From assembly GCF_035083965.1 (NCBI RefSeq), contig NC_089726.1, forward strand, positions 12,157,501 through 12,221,500: a DNA stretch of 64,000 nt. Direction: 5' to 3'. The translations under genes were made by a program, and so were the position numbers. Shown piece after piece: positions 40,613 through 53,380 of this stretch. Each line of letters opens with the position of its first letter. Position 1 is the stretch's first letter. The notes under the pieces were generated by a model that saw nothing but the letters and a program-made list of their open reading frames with translations, made no database searches and was not told where the DNA came from. The stretch comes from Branchiostoma lanceolatum (taxonomy: Eukaryota; Chordata; Leptocardii; Amphioxiformes; Branchiostomatidae).

Positions 40613-43124
40613 ATGGCGGCGATTAGAAGTTGCAAGGTTTGTTGTTGTGACTTCTGGCGTTTTGTCCTCTGTTCTGGGGGACTGAGAATTAACTTGATAA
40701 ACTTTTTGTATTGCGAAGCTTCTTTTTCACTCTGTATGCTAGTCCGATATCTCTACACGCTTTTAGCAGGGGCAGTGTAAGCTTGATCAAACAGACAGTG
40801 CCGTCGTAGATGTGTGACCTCGTGGCCTAGCCGGCCTGGCTGTTGCACAACAATTTCCATGCATGAGGATCTGCTCGTGAATTCTGTCGCCAATTACCCT
40901 GCTTTGTCATACCTATCCATCTACATACATTGAGACATACACCATGCTACACTTGAAACATGGTCAGACCAGGTTGAACTTGAAGCGTTGGGGGCGGAGT
41001 GTGGGCGTGTAGAGGGCAGGGCATGGGCATGCACTGTAAAATCTGATAGGGAGATCAAAGTCCTGGTCTCTCATTCTTGCTGCTGTAATTTTCGATAAGC
41101 TTTTTCGACATTGTGCCGAGAAATAAGCTTCACAGCAAGGAGGTAACCTCCTTGATCACAGTTACAGGGCCTGGGATTGCGAGAAATGTTAGAGTTTAAC
41201 CTTGGTTTAAGACATGAGTCCACATGTTTCTAGCACAACACATCTAGACAAGGCACTGTTTGCTGTCAAGTTAGAGGCCATATTATGAACATGTGCAGTT
41301 GGAGCTTGGAACTGTGAACTAGCTTGTAGCTGGCAACCAAGGTAACATCATGGTTTGGTTTACAACAGATGCAGCTACAACTCGCCCAGAGCACTAACTT
41401 AGATCTAACTCCCCCAGAGCGCTACTTTAGATCTGCAAGCTTACTGCTGTGTCGACCCATGATCAGTCTGGCTCCCAGGGTAGAATATGGTGGCAGTCTG
41501 ACTGATATTAACCTCACTATAATGGTATCCCATACTGCTTCTGTACACAACAAAGATAACCTATGGCATGAATTATTCCCTCTCCCTAGGGTCTTGTTGC
41601 CATAGTGACAGGCGGGGCCTCCGGCCTGGGCAGGGCCACAGTGGAGAGGCTGGTGAAGCAGGGTGCATCTGTGGTGATTGCAGACCTGCCGTCATCAGAC
41701 GGGGAGTCTGTGGCTAACACCATCGGTGGGAACTGTGTCTTCTCTCCAACAGATGTGAGTATGGACAGAACATGTGTCAATGGAGAACGTTATGTAGCCC
41801 ATTGTAGTTTGGTTTCCTGAACATGGACTGTGTCTACCCCATTATCATGCCTCATTATCTCCATGAGAAATTGAGGTATAGTTTTTGGTCTGTTTGTGTG
41901 TGCGTGTCCGGCGGAATAACCTCTGGATGAAATTTAGTGTGTGGGTAGGTGTTGAGGACCCGATGGTCAAGTCGATTTTGGACCTCATGGTGGCCGACCT
42001 TGGTACTGCAGCAGGACTTCTTTTTGTATCTTTTGCCATGGACATGCTGTATATTCTTCTGGACTATGTGAAGTGTTAATTCTGCACATGAGCATTATCT
42101 ATTGGTACATTCTCAAGCCACTCTTAACTGTATTTGGAAGGTGAAATATCATCCCTTCTTTTCCAGGTCTCAAAGGAGGCAGATGTGTCAGCAGCAGTTG
42201 CCAAGGCCAAGTCTGAGTTTGGGAAGCTGAATGCAGCAATAAACTGTGCAGGGATCGGGGTGGCCATGAAAACATACAACTTCAAGAAGAATGCCCCCCA
42301 CCCCCTTGAAGACTTCGAACGAGTCTTGACAGTAAGTTCTCATCGTTAAATCAGAAAATTTTTTGAGGCATGATATTTGTTATTAGTCAAGTTCTGTCAT
42401 ATGTCAGTCATGTTCTGTCAAGACAGTCACATGTTGTTACAATTTTTTCATGATGTTGTTTATTCCTCAGGTGAACGCAGTTGGAACATTTAATGTAATT
42501 CGACTGTCTGTGGCTGAGATTGCTCAGAACGAACCAAACGAGGATGGAGAGAGGGGGGTAATCATTAACACAGCCAGTGTGGCTGCCTTTGAGGGGCAGC
42601 AGGGACAGGTGGCATACTCAGCATCCAAGGGAGCCATTGTAGGGATGACTCTGCCAATAGCACGAGACCTGGCTGACAAGGGCATCAGAGTCAACACCAT
42701 TGCACCTGGTAAGCAAGCTTGTTTCACTTGTTAGACAGGAATATGGGTATACAGTTGATGAACTCACCTTTTTTTCATCTTCCAAAAGGAATTAAGTGTC
42801 AATGGATCACAATAAAACTGCATGCTGTAGAAAGCTTTTATACTCTACTCAACTCGTTTTGTTTTTGTACGTTGAAAATGAAAATGAGGTGGTTACAAAT
42901 TTAGCTTACAGATCATGTGTCCCGTTTTAATAGGCCTTTTCCTGACGCCATTGTTGATGAGCCTGCCAGACAAAGTTCGGTCCTTCCTGGCCAAGATGGT
43001 TCCGTTTCCCCAGCGCCTGGGCCATCCTGACGAGTACGCACACCTCGTGCAGTCCATCATTGAGAACCCCATGATGAACGGAGAAGTCATCAGGATAGAT
43101 GGGGCCATCCGCATGCCTCCATAA
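40613..43124 (+). CDS. HSD17B10: 17-beta-hydroxysteroid dehydrogenase 10 (260 aa)
   Basis: Mitochondrial short-chain dehydrogenase that oxidises 2-methyl-3-hydroxybutyryl-CoA and hydroxysteroids with NAD+ and, in vertebrates, is part of the mitochondrial RNase P complex. Exons: 40613-40636, 41590-41754, 42167-42331, 42471-42708, 42934-43124, all GT-AG. Human protein is 261 aa. The NAD-binding TGGASGLG is at 15-22, NCAG follows in exon 3, and the catalytic triad is S154, Y167 and K171 within INTAS and YSASK. The C-terminal [10 protein letters not shown] matches the family. The 8-codon first exon encodes the short non-cleaved N-terminus. It is divergent from ATXN10 and convergent with CRBN. Confidence 0.97.
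41136..41154. repeat. 19-bp CAAGGAGGT palindrome
   Basis: CAAGGAGGT, one A, then ACCTCCTTG, in HSD17B10 intron 1. It is a member of the palindrome family also seen at 3418-3441 and 10545-10568. Confidence 0.7.
41849..42075. repeat. Dispersed repeat, ATCTCCATGA family, copy 2
   Basis: In HSD17B10 intron 2. It shares ATTATCTCCATGA, GTATAGTTTTTGG, TGTGTGGGTAGGTGTTG and CAAGTCGATTTTGGACC blocks with 5566-5960. Confidence 0.6.
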
Positions 43125-44833
43125 TGGTCAATGTTGTAACAACATGTAATTCCTGACATGTAGACTGCCTCTTGTGTTAGATACAAACTTCAAGGGGTTG
43201 TGATAGTGCGCACAAAGTGGTCATATGTCAATGAAATAAGAAGTAGAGTTAGCATTAAAGTATGCTGTTGTGTCTTGCCATCTGACATTAACAGACATGA
43301 ATACAAGACACAAGCTAAATATGTGGTATGATATGTGACAGTACACTGAATTTATATTGTAATGCCTAGTTTGCTGTGAGATCTACTAGTAATACTCTGT
43401 AAGTAACTGCTGCTGTTAGCCAAGTATGTCTCAACTGACATGTATGATATTGTAGACAAATTTGTGATGCTGTGGACTTTTGATTCAGGGTTTCACATAG
43501 ACCTAAGGAGTTACCTTATTGAGTGACATTAGAGAGTATATCTATTGACTTCAAATACATCATACAGACAGATATCCTACTTATTAAACATACCATTGGT
43601 ACAAGACTGCTTCTTCTTTGTTTTGTTTTCATGCTGTATTTTATTGCCAAGGACAGGGGCCCATCTTTGCTACTGTAAATGAATTCCTTTCATGGGAACT
43701 TAATTTCTCAGTAGGAGGGGACAGGAACTTTCCCTGGTTGAAACAATTCTGTAATACAGTGGTAATACAATAAAAACTCATAAAAATTGCTTTTCATGTG
43801 CGTAGAACTGTCTTGAATAGTCACAGTGACCAGAGATGCCAATAATGCAGCTGCTACCTGTTTTTTTTATCCAGTACATTACCATGATGAGAAACAGCAT
43901 ACATCTAAAAGTGTGAGACACTGTCATTGTCAGCAGCTACTTTCAGATTTGGATCTGGGGTGTGCATTTACCTACAAGATCTACAGACTAAGGTTTGCAG
44001 TCATACAACACAGACACAAGTAGCATTACAGGTACAGCATACTGCATTCTGTAGTATTTATACATGTGCAAAATGGCCTCTAGAATAACAGTAAGAAACA
44101 AAAATTATATTTAGATTATGAACAGTGAATTTATCATATTATATAATAATATATACATGGTTACAAGTTTCAAGCCTGCTGGTAATTGAATTCTTAAAAG
44201 TTATCTGACTTGACTTGCTAAATATGAACCATATTCAGTAAACACTGTTTATAATCAACTTTCTAGCCACAAAATATTTCTTTTCTGTACACAACATTTA
44301 CAAAGCTGTTTACAACACTCTACATTCTAGTACCAATGGATGTGTAGTTGCTGTCATACTGCATATCTTAATCATCTCACCATGTGAGGGATGCCTGCTC
44401 AACTCTACACAATGTTTGATGTGTCTGCAACCTTGTGCTGTAATGTTAATCTTGCATTGATGTTTGTACAATTCAGACAGCTGGATTTTGACCAATTATC
44501 CATCAATGATCTCAAGGTTTTGACTCTTAGCTATCTTTCAATATTTTAATACTGATGACACAAGCACCTAAGCTGCAAGTTCCTTTCAGTTATGCTACCG
44601 ATTTGTTTTCAAGAGGGAACTTCCATGGCAAAGTCTGCTTTCTACTTTTTTGACAGGCAACACTTATAACCATTGCAAAAGCTTTTGTTTGTGTTCCTTT
44701 TATAATTCTTTGTTCCATTAGCTTCAATTAGGTGTTTGCCTATTAAGGAGCTCAAAAGATGCATGGGATCTCCATACATGGTGATTGCGTGGTAGTATTA
44801 ACTCTTAAGCTTCATGTACTTATACATAGTCCT
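43125..44833. other. Convergent 3' region of HSD17B10 and CRBN
   Basis: No gene supported. An AATAAA at 43769-43774 (plus) probably ends HSD17B10. I did not find a convincing minus-strand poly(A) signal near the CRBN stop, so the CRBN 3'UTR may be long. Confidence 0.5.
43769..43774 (+). terminator. HSD17B10 poly(A) signal
   Basis: AATAAA 645 bases after the stop codon, followed by TGTG-containing sequence. Confidence 0.5.
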
Positions 44834-47800
44834 TTACATTGTTGGCATCCACCCAGTTTCCTCTGAGTCTCCACCATCACTCCGTAACCCTGGCAACAGC
44901 GACGCCCTGCACAGACCCCAGAACTTCTCCGGCTTCAGCTTCTTCTTAGCAGGAGTAAACTTCCAACCTAGGTGGTGTCTGCACTGCCGACACTCCGCTA
45001 CTGTCCACGCATAGCTGATCAGGGATTAAAGGCTTGGATGAGAACAACCTAAACAACTGCAAATGCGTACCAAAGTTAAATCAGTCACCCAATGTATACA
45101 GTATTTCAGATTAAGATAATCAAAACGGACCTGGATATTACTGCTAGTAGATAAAAGTGAAATTCACTGATCAGAAGAGTTCTGAAGCTTGAATCTGATC
45201 AGTAATATCTCCCATTATTACTTCGTCAATTGTATGTAGTATAGTAACACATTACCATTACATACAACAGACATGATCATGGGAAATTTCGCCACTTTTC
45301 TTTTTGCAGCCTACTTACATAAGTAGCCCTGGTGCTCAAGCCTTGAATGTACGATGATAACAATTGGGACACTAATTATATATATAAATAATCTTTCCAA
45401 AGGTGAATAATACAATACATTTGATAAAGGATTCCTGGAGATATGATAGATCAAAATCAAGTTTCCAAACTTTTAAACTTTATGTTGAGCTCACCCTGGG
45501 AACCAGCTATGTTCAGTGGATGGCCTGCCGTGATGCATGATGCCCGTGACCTGGTACACAGTCAGTGTCTCGTGAACGTAACCTCCAGGGTTGACATACG
45601 CTGCCATTGGGCCCGCTACAGACATGCTGCAGACAGCAACACAAAAAATTTTGTTTGATAACTATGTTTTAAAACTAAAGAAATCACTAAAATAGACAGA
45701 AAAATGCTGCAAAATGTAAACCAACAGTACCTGAAAACGTCTTTCTTTTCAGCTATCTGACTACCACAATCTCTGCAACACATGATGGTGCACTGAGGGG
45801 AAGAAATAAGAGGAGCATTTTTAATAAAGCAAAGTTAATTTTTTTTAATAAAGCAAAGTTAATGAGTGAGAGAATATCCCATCATTTATATGTACTGCGA
45901 AAGGAGAAGGCAGATGACATTCTAGTCCTACAACATCCCATGATACTACAGAGGATATGTGCAGGCCAGTGAGATCACTTATTTCTTCTGTATGAAAAAC
46001 TTTTGCCAATACACTGTACACCTCTCAGTGAGTCGCCTCCATTGAACAATATGTAAAATGGTCCAATTGAAAATCATATACGAGCGTTCTTAAGGAAAGG
46101 AACTTTTTCTGTGATGATCTTGAAATTGAGCTTATTCATTGTAAGATATAAAATAAATACATCCCATTAAGCTGTTTTAAAGCAAGCCAAAAGGTATGGT
46201 CGGGAATCCTACTATGCTATGCTAAATATACCAAAAAGTATAGTCTCCATCGAAATTACATTAGTCCGTCATAATTCACCGCTATATTATTAATTTGAAA
46301 ATCGCGGCATACGCCGCCGCCCAGTGACCTCGGTTGACCTCTACTGCCTCGTGACCCCGCGTGACAACCGCGTGACGTCACAGGTCTGAGCGTCCCACGT
46401 GACCACCACCAACAACACTTGCTAGCTGCCCGCGTGCCTCACAAACATTGCTGTCCGAACTCCGAAGACTCAGATCATGGAGATTGAAGAGAATCCAGTC
46501 GAAAATGAAGACTTTGACGACTTTGATATCCGCCCTCCCACTGAATGCAAGACCTGTGACGCGGGGTCACGAGGCGGTAGAGGTCAACCGAGGTCACCGG
46601 GGGCGGCGTATGCCACGATTTTCAAATAATATAGCGGTGAATTATGACGGCCTAATGTAATTTCGATGGAGACTATACTTTTTGGTATATTTAGCATAGC
46701 ATAATTCCCGACCATACCTTTTGGCTTCCTTTAAGGACCTTTGAAAAGGCAAGGGCTACACATTACCTTCTGCATGATGCTGAGCTCACATCTCAGCCTC
46801 TGCACAGCACTATTGATGCTGAGTAAGTGCAGCCGCAGACCATCGTCCAGTGGGAGGCTGGCTGCTACCCAGAAGGAGAAATCTGCACAAGGAAGCACAA
46901 AACAGACTAAGGTTCACGGAGTAAGTCAGAAGCTAAGGGAAGTCACATAATGCAAGCCAGTGCAATTCATAGCCCATTATTCATTTCAAGACATACCCTC
47001 TGCATAATATTGTTATGGTATTGCAACTTTGTTATAGCCAGTCTAAAGTGAATACTGATAGTGTGATGACCCCAAAGACCCCAGGTACTGTGGCAAATGA
47101 AATTTCTTTTCATTGCTGTCACAAAAATTTTCCAATCCCGGCTCCTTACTTATAGTACCTACCTGAAGGGTTAGTGGGCATGATACTCTCCTGTAGAGTA
47201 TCATTCCAGCTGTACAGCTCACGTTTCACCAGTTCCATTAACACATCCTGAGGAAACAGCAGCATGCTTTTTATTCTCATGCCTCCAACTGTATAGTTGT
47301 TCTATGGTGTTACAGTACGTAAGCAGGAAAACCACTGTTCATCCATATAGCATTTCATAGATCTAAGTATATATAGTTCTTAATGAATCAATTGAAAGCG
47401 ATTCTACCTCTGTAGCCTTGTATTTATGAGCCTGTATTTCAACAGTGCTTTGCAGCACCAGCACCTTCCATCACACTCTTTGTAGTAACGCAACTAAAAG
47501 ATTGACACAACCAAAGTGCCTTGGTACCATAATACCTCCTAGTCTGTATAACGTAAACTCCAGCTGTCCGTGAATTTCTGTCCCCTCCTCTAGGCGGCGA
47601 GCGGATACAGGGCGGCGAGCGGTTACAGGGGTCTTGATTGAAATCAGGCTAAATACCTCCATACTTACACAATCATATTGTCTATACACCCATGGTGGAA
47701 ACCATGTCCAATCTGCAGCTCTGTATCTGTTCTGTAATGAAAGAAGATGTTTTCTGTCATGAAACTTTTGTAATGAAAGTTTTGCAATAAAAGTTGACTT

Positions 47801-50344
47801 TCTGTTCTGTGATGAAACTAGATGTGGTAGTTTTTCACAAGACGCTCAGTGAGGCAAGAATTAGACAGTGGACAAAATTTGTACACTACAAGGTGTATCC
47901 AGACGAAAAAGTTTTGAGTTTGAGAATTCAGACAATACAATTCATTAAATTCAGACCATTATATATGTAATCCTCGACAAATTATCAAGTTGAAAGTAAT
48001 GAACAGCAACCTGAGGTAGATTTGACCTACAACATCTCAACAGATTTTCTATCAAAAGGTACCTTTCTACTCCTTGCCACTGGCTGCCTGTCCCCTGCTG
48101 GACCCCCACATGCTGCCACTTCCATTGCTGTTGTGGTTTCAGGGATATTATTGAGTCTGTGACATCTCAGTTCTGCCCCCTCCAAGCCTGATGGCATTTC
48201 CCATTCTGGCAGGATTCTTACCTTTCCAATTGTGATGCTAGAATGTACAAAAAAATTGAAAATGAAAATTATTTTCAGAAAATGAGCAGCAATATCCAAA
48301 AACCATTTAAGAACAAAATAGCAAGTTCTTTACAAACACTACATTTCACAAACTCACCCATCTGCCTGTCTTCTGGTTTCTAAGATGAGGAATCTCTGCC
48401 TTCCCATGGCTTTAATCCTCATAGTCTCAATCCCGTGCTCATCCTCCTCCTTCACAGAAAATATCTCTGCTGTAGTTCCGATGTTGGCAAGAGTTGGGCC
48501 TGAGGTGTCAAGGTATCTGATGCACCAGAATACAAGAAGGTCAAAGACAAAAATGTAGCTACAAATGTCTAGTTCCTACAACTGAGAGTTGAGATGTGTC
48601 CCTGTGGGAAAAGCATTATTAATACTTTGTCTCCAGCATTACGAAAATGGCCAAGGTTTAGACTACATTGATTTAAATTGTGCTGGCAGGTTTCTACTAA
48701 ACTCCTTTGTAAAAGATTTTTTTATGGCCTGCATTCTAACATATTGAAAAACTGAGGCTAACCTAGATGTGACCAGCCCAAAGGTCCTGTCCTTCTGTAT
48801 AACATGTCTCATCATGGAGATGGTCTGTGGCTGGAAGAGCTGGAGAGGGAGGGTCTGTCCTGGGATCAGCACCACGCTGGGCAGGGTCAGCAGGGGCAGG
48901 TTCACAAAACTCTCGTCATCCAGCACTGTCCTACCACTGTACTCCTCATGGTCATCCCCCAGATACTGTGGAGTGTATATAAAGATATGTGAGTCACTAA
49001 ACCACAACAATGGCTGCCAACAAATGTATTATTAAGGCAGGGGCTCAAGTTTTGACCACTGCAAGGGAAAGATATCTCATTTCTTTATCCAGTCATCTTC
49101 CTTTTAATTAGTCTTTGTCACAATGACCATATAAACCTTCAGTTGTGACACAAATGAAATAACATTCAGGGACACGAACTATTGACAAAGGGTACAATAC
49201 ACTTTAATTCACAAAATAATGACAATTCCGTGAAATACTCACTGTATGGATAGCAGGTAGGGACTGATCAAAGTTTATGTTGCGCTTGGCATCCTTCTTT
49301 TTCTTCTTGTCCTTTTCTTTCTTTTTCTTCTTTCTCTCATTATCGTTATCCTCCTGTGGATGTTGCTGCTGCTGTTCCTCCTCATGACCATCTGCATTTT
49401 CATCACCTTCTCTCTCCCTCTCTGACGGAATATGTTCAACAGCCAATATTTTTCAGGGAAATCACAAAAATCTAATTTCTTTAAAACACTGGCAGTGTGT
49501 GCCAGTGGGTGTAGTAGATTTTGCTCATTTATCGATTTATCATGTTCCCACCCACAATACACTTTGTACGAGCAATCGTGATAAACATGTCACAGCAACA
49601 GGCAAAAATCAGGCGAAACATAAAAAAATTGATTTACATGTTAACCAGTAACTTGATCTGCTGATGTAAATACTAACTTGTAATTTAATCTACTGGCATC
49701 CTTTTGCCTACAGGTCATCAAAATATCCAGGATGTAAACAAAAAGTATGGTTGCTCGTATCATGGTTTGTCTAAATAAATATATAATATCAGTATGGGAT
49801 ACCATCCCACATTGCATTTCGAACTTGAATTTTGGGATGGCAGTGCGCGAGTCACTGCAATAAGACGTGACATGACTACAGGTCACTATTGTATTGATAT
49901 TGCACAATGCACGGAGGAATCTCGCCAAGTGCTATAACAAAGGAGCTTGAATGTGTTTGAGCCTTCTTGCTATAACCAATTAATGCAGAACCTCATGACC
50001 TACATTATCCTGTAGTAGGTCTGTACGAGTATCCACTCTATGGTAGCGTTGTAGTTTTCACACGTTCTATTCTTTAATTTTTAATATATTGTTGTTTGTG
50101 CTCCGCCCCCCTCACACATCCATCTTCACTGTCAAAAATATTATCCTTTGATGCATCCAAAAATAATGGGCCTAACAGCCCTTTCGCGAGGACGAGATAC
50201 CTTTATCACAGGCTCTCCTGATACCTCACACCGCGAACAATATACCGAAAAATATGGAAGATAACACACACCACTGTCACTGGATGAATCGTCGCCGTTT
50301 CCTTCGATGTTCGGCATCAAAATTGGTAAAACGTCGTCCGCCAT
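44834..50344 (-). CDS. CRBN: Cereblon (11 coding exons, 475 aa)
   Basis: Substrate receptor of the CUL4-DDB1 E3 ubiquitin ligase. Exons (minus): 50344-50272, 49421-49243, 48965-48763, 48516-48358, 48237-48063, 47731-47669, 47247-47163, 46882-46767, 45792-45731, 45626-45495, 45014-44834; all phases agree. Human CRBN has 442 aa. The extra length is partly an N-terminal low-complexity stretch (QQQQ, then Lys-rich) in exon 2. The LON-like domain includes [13 protein letters not shown] and IQKDRTF. The CULT domain has zinc cysteines C357, C360, C424 and C427 and the ligand cage W413, W419 and W433 (human W380, W386, W400). Exon 10 uses the acceptor at 45626 because it yields [14 protein letters not shown], like the family. 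The ATG is in AACATGGCGGAC, a YY1-like context. Confidence 0.96.
46179..46734. mobile_element. 556-bp foldback element in CRBN intron 8
   Basis: Arms of about 180 bases are imperfect reverse complements: left AGCCAAAAGGTATGGTCGGG..., right ...CCCGACCATACCTTTTGGCT. Inner arms are G/C-rich (GTGACC, GGGGTCACG). The loop (about 46370-46550) carries a TGACGTCA and a CACGTG. No transposase. It ends only 33 bases from the exon 8 donor side. Confidence 0.85.
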
Positions 50345-51355
50345 GTTTCCGTGTTTTCTTCGGGCCTCGTTGCATTGTGGGAAATATCAAACCAAATAAT
50401 CACGTGATTTAAGTAAGCCAATCATAAAGAGCTCCGTGTTCCAAGTTTTTAGACCATACCATAAATTGATGGGTATATTTTGACTCCTATCTACTTTAAT
50501 TTTATGTATCAATTCAAGAAAAAGTATCATTTGTCATTTATATTTCTATATAGTACCATACTGAATTCTTAAAACGTACAAATTTATAATGATGTATGTT
50601 TGTTCCTCCTCATTTGAAAGTTTTTCGTAATAACCTCCCCTGTAGGATTCCTTTACCCGGAAACGAGACCGGCAAAGCTGAGCTGTCAGACGCAGATTTG
50701 GGAAGTAGCCAGAGGAAGAATTTTGTCACGACTCGAAGATCGTTTTGTCGGACCAAGGAGGTTGGTCGGACTGACAGGTTGTATTCCGAACCTTAACACC
50801 AATAGAGTCGAACTTTTAGTCTCAAGGGAAGAAACGAATCATCTTAGAACCTATACTGGGTCAAGATAGTCGTTAGATATGCGAACCGCCTCAGGGCCAG
50901 GGGAGGGGGGCGATAAGTTGCGAATTTAGCAGACGACGATATGTTTTATTACTGTATAGCGAAATTGTACACGTATATTACATATGTTTTAGGAATAGAC
51001 TGAAAAAACTATGTGTATGTATGTGAATGCTGTTAGTGCGTTATAATTTATTGAAATATGGTAACAATGCCTTGCTTACATAGATGGAAACGGCGATGTA
51101 TCAAATATGTCATATAATCGATATCTCTAAAAGGATGTGTATCCATTTCACTGCTTTTGTAACCTTTGTCCCGCCCCTCGATGGCAGTAGGGAATCAAAA
51201 GAGAAAGATGATCAGGCATACGATATTCTAACTTTGCAATTACATGTGCACCATAAGGTGTAAGATGATGAGATCTCAATATGCTCTTTATCAACTCTGT
51301 TAATTCATGTGTTTATTTTTGCCTCTATCAGTTATAACATCCCACCGTCGCCACA
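50345..51355. promoter_or_regulatory. CRBN/DNAJB9 divergent promoter region
   Basis: The start codons are 1011 bases apart. Near CRBN are a palindromic E-box TCACGTGA (50400-50407), a CCAAT box (about 50417) and GCATTGTGGGAAAT. I did not find a perfect ER-stress element (CCAAT-N9-CCACG) for DNAJB9. A 66-codon frame at 50596-50796 has no family support. Confidence 0.45.
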
Positions 51356-52466
51356 ATGCGCAGCCAGGACGTCCTGTTTGTTGGATGCGTGTTCCTTGTA
51401 CTGCTGATGGACTCCATCCTCGCCAAGCGAGACTACTATGAAATTCTTGGCGTGCCCAAGACAGCAACAGACCAGCAGATCAAGAGAGCTTTCCGGAAGC
51501 TTGCTGTCCAGTACCACCCTGACAAGAACAAGGACCCAGAGGCAGAGACTAAGTTCAGGGAAATTGCAGAAGGTGTGTTTGTTGTGTTTGTACAAGGCAA
51601 AACAAATGCATTTTACTACCCCATTTGAAGTCGTACAATGCCGACTCTATATGTTCTGTATTCACAGGTTGTTGTCTTTGTTTTTCTATTTCCAGCCTAT
51701 GAAGTTCTGCAAGATGCACAGAAACGGAAGGAATATGACCAGTTTGGGTTCAACAAGCCTGGAGGTGGGCCAGGTGGTCCCGGAGGATTTGGAGACTTCA
51801 ACTTTGACTTTAATGACTTCTTTAGCCACTTTGATGCATTCAATACCCACAAGCAACACGAGCATGCGGGTGCCGGGTTTAACGGGGGCTTTGGCAGTGA
51901 CAACGGTTTCCGCTTCACCTTCGGGAATGGCGGAGGTCACTTCTTTGACTTTAATGACATATTTGGGGATGAGGAAGATGATGATGAACTGTTTGGAAGC
52001 TTTGGTAACTTTGACAGCATTCACAATCACTTTGCCCATTTCGATGACTTTGACAACTTCTTCAGTGACCAAAAAAGGCCCCACTCACATGCTCATGCAG
52101 GTGCGCATGCTCATGCTCAACACTTTGCGCATCACCAGGGACAGGCCAGGAATATGCAGTCCAGAACAAGTAGAACAGGTGAGGATACATGTACTTTCTT
52201 TTGTTTCTAATTTTCAATTAGTCTATGTAAAAATTGAATAAGTAACTATGTACATGTACTACTGAATCACTAAAACATCACTTTCTTGTAACATGGAAAA
52301 TTACAATAAAGCGGATATACATATGTTGTTATGTTGTATATGAGTTCTAAGTGTATTTAACTCAAATTTTGTTTCTATGTTATTTGCAGGTGGGAAATCT
52401 TGCAAAACTGTAACACAAAGAGTTGGGAACATGGTCACAACCTACACCGACTGCTCTGATCCCTGA
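51356..52466 (+). CDS. DNAJB9: ER-resident J-domain co-chaperone DNAJB9/ERdj4 (258 aa)
   Basis: Hsp40 of the ER lumen that stimulates BiP and, in vertebrates, restrains IRE1. Exons: 51356-51572, 51696-52178, 52390-52466, GT-AG. Human DNAJB9 has 223 aa. A signal peptide (residues 1-23, hydrophobic [12 protein letters not shown]) precedes the J domain ([10 protein letters not shown]..., HPD at 54-56). Then follow a Gly/Phe- and Asp-rich linker ([22 protein letters not shown]) and a His/Ala-rich stretch not typical of the human protein. The C-terminus [20 protein letters not shown] matches the diagnostic ERdj4 tail, which is why this is called B9 and not another J protein. Confidence 0.95.
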
Positions 52467-53266
52467 ACGCTACAAGATAACCGTGGGAAAGTCACACGAC
52501 TCTCTAGATGTGCAGGCGCTCATCAACTGTGTTGAAAAAAGGCATATCCAGTAATGCAAGTCTTCTGCTGCTATTGTACTCGCTTTCTCACCTTCTTCAA
52601 GTAACATATGTGAATGAATTTGTTTAGAATGTGAAGTTTGGTTTGCACCATTTAGCCATCAGACAAGTTAACTGGAAAATACATGAAATGTATTGTTAAG
52701 CTGCAAGCTTGTGAGAATTATGGTTGGTAATTTCAAGAGTTTTGCTTATATTGGATTTCATATTCTGTCTTTGGAAGATGATAATTGAATAGTTTCAAGT
52801 ATGTAACTGCCAAGAACCTGTGTTAGGTTTTCTTCCAAATTGTTCAATGCAAATACTGTGTAGTTTTGTGCAATTTGACAACTGATTTTGTATTTTCAAT
52901 TATTGTTTCTGTCTGTGGTGAACACAAATTTTGAACGGCTAAAGCTAAGTTGGTGTGTTTGCATTTCTTGTGAGTTGCTGAATATTGTACCTACTGAAAC
53001 TAAGTAAATTCAACAGTCACTTCTCCTTTGAGCTATTGACAATACTGTACATACTATGCAATGTGTCTGACAAAAGGTAGAAGGTGTGTAAATATAAGTA
53101 CTTGTAAAGGTATTCAGATTGTGCACTTGATAATATTATGCTGCAGTAGTCAAAACTGCACCACTTTCGAATATCTGGGAGATAAAGTTGATTGCACCCT
53201 GAAATAGACACAACTGTAAAACAGTTTATTTCTATATGATAGCAAACTAAAGAGGTGTGGGTGTAT

Positions 53267-53380
53267 ACATCCTCCCATCAGACCCGATATGTTCGGTTTC
53301 GTTACCTCCCATAGCTATATCGGATCTGCCGGGAGGATGGTAACGGAACCGAACATATTGGGTCTGCTGGGAGGATGGGG
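53267..53380. repeat. 114-bp hairpin, CATCCTCCCA...
   Basis: The left arm TACATCCTCCCATCAGACCC and its continuation pair with the right arm GGGTCTGCTGGGAGGATGG, with an inner TTCGGTT/AACCGAA block. It lies within the probable DNAJB9 3'UTR, upstream of AATAAA at 53613. Confidence 0.75.

Noticed and set aside
45613-45626. CRBN exon 10 acceptor after CTGTAG at about 45614
   Set aside because: Phase is wrong by one base; the upstream acceptor after TCTGCAG gives the family pattern and correct phase.
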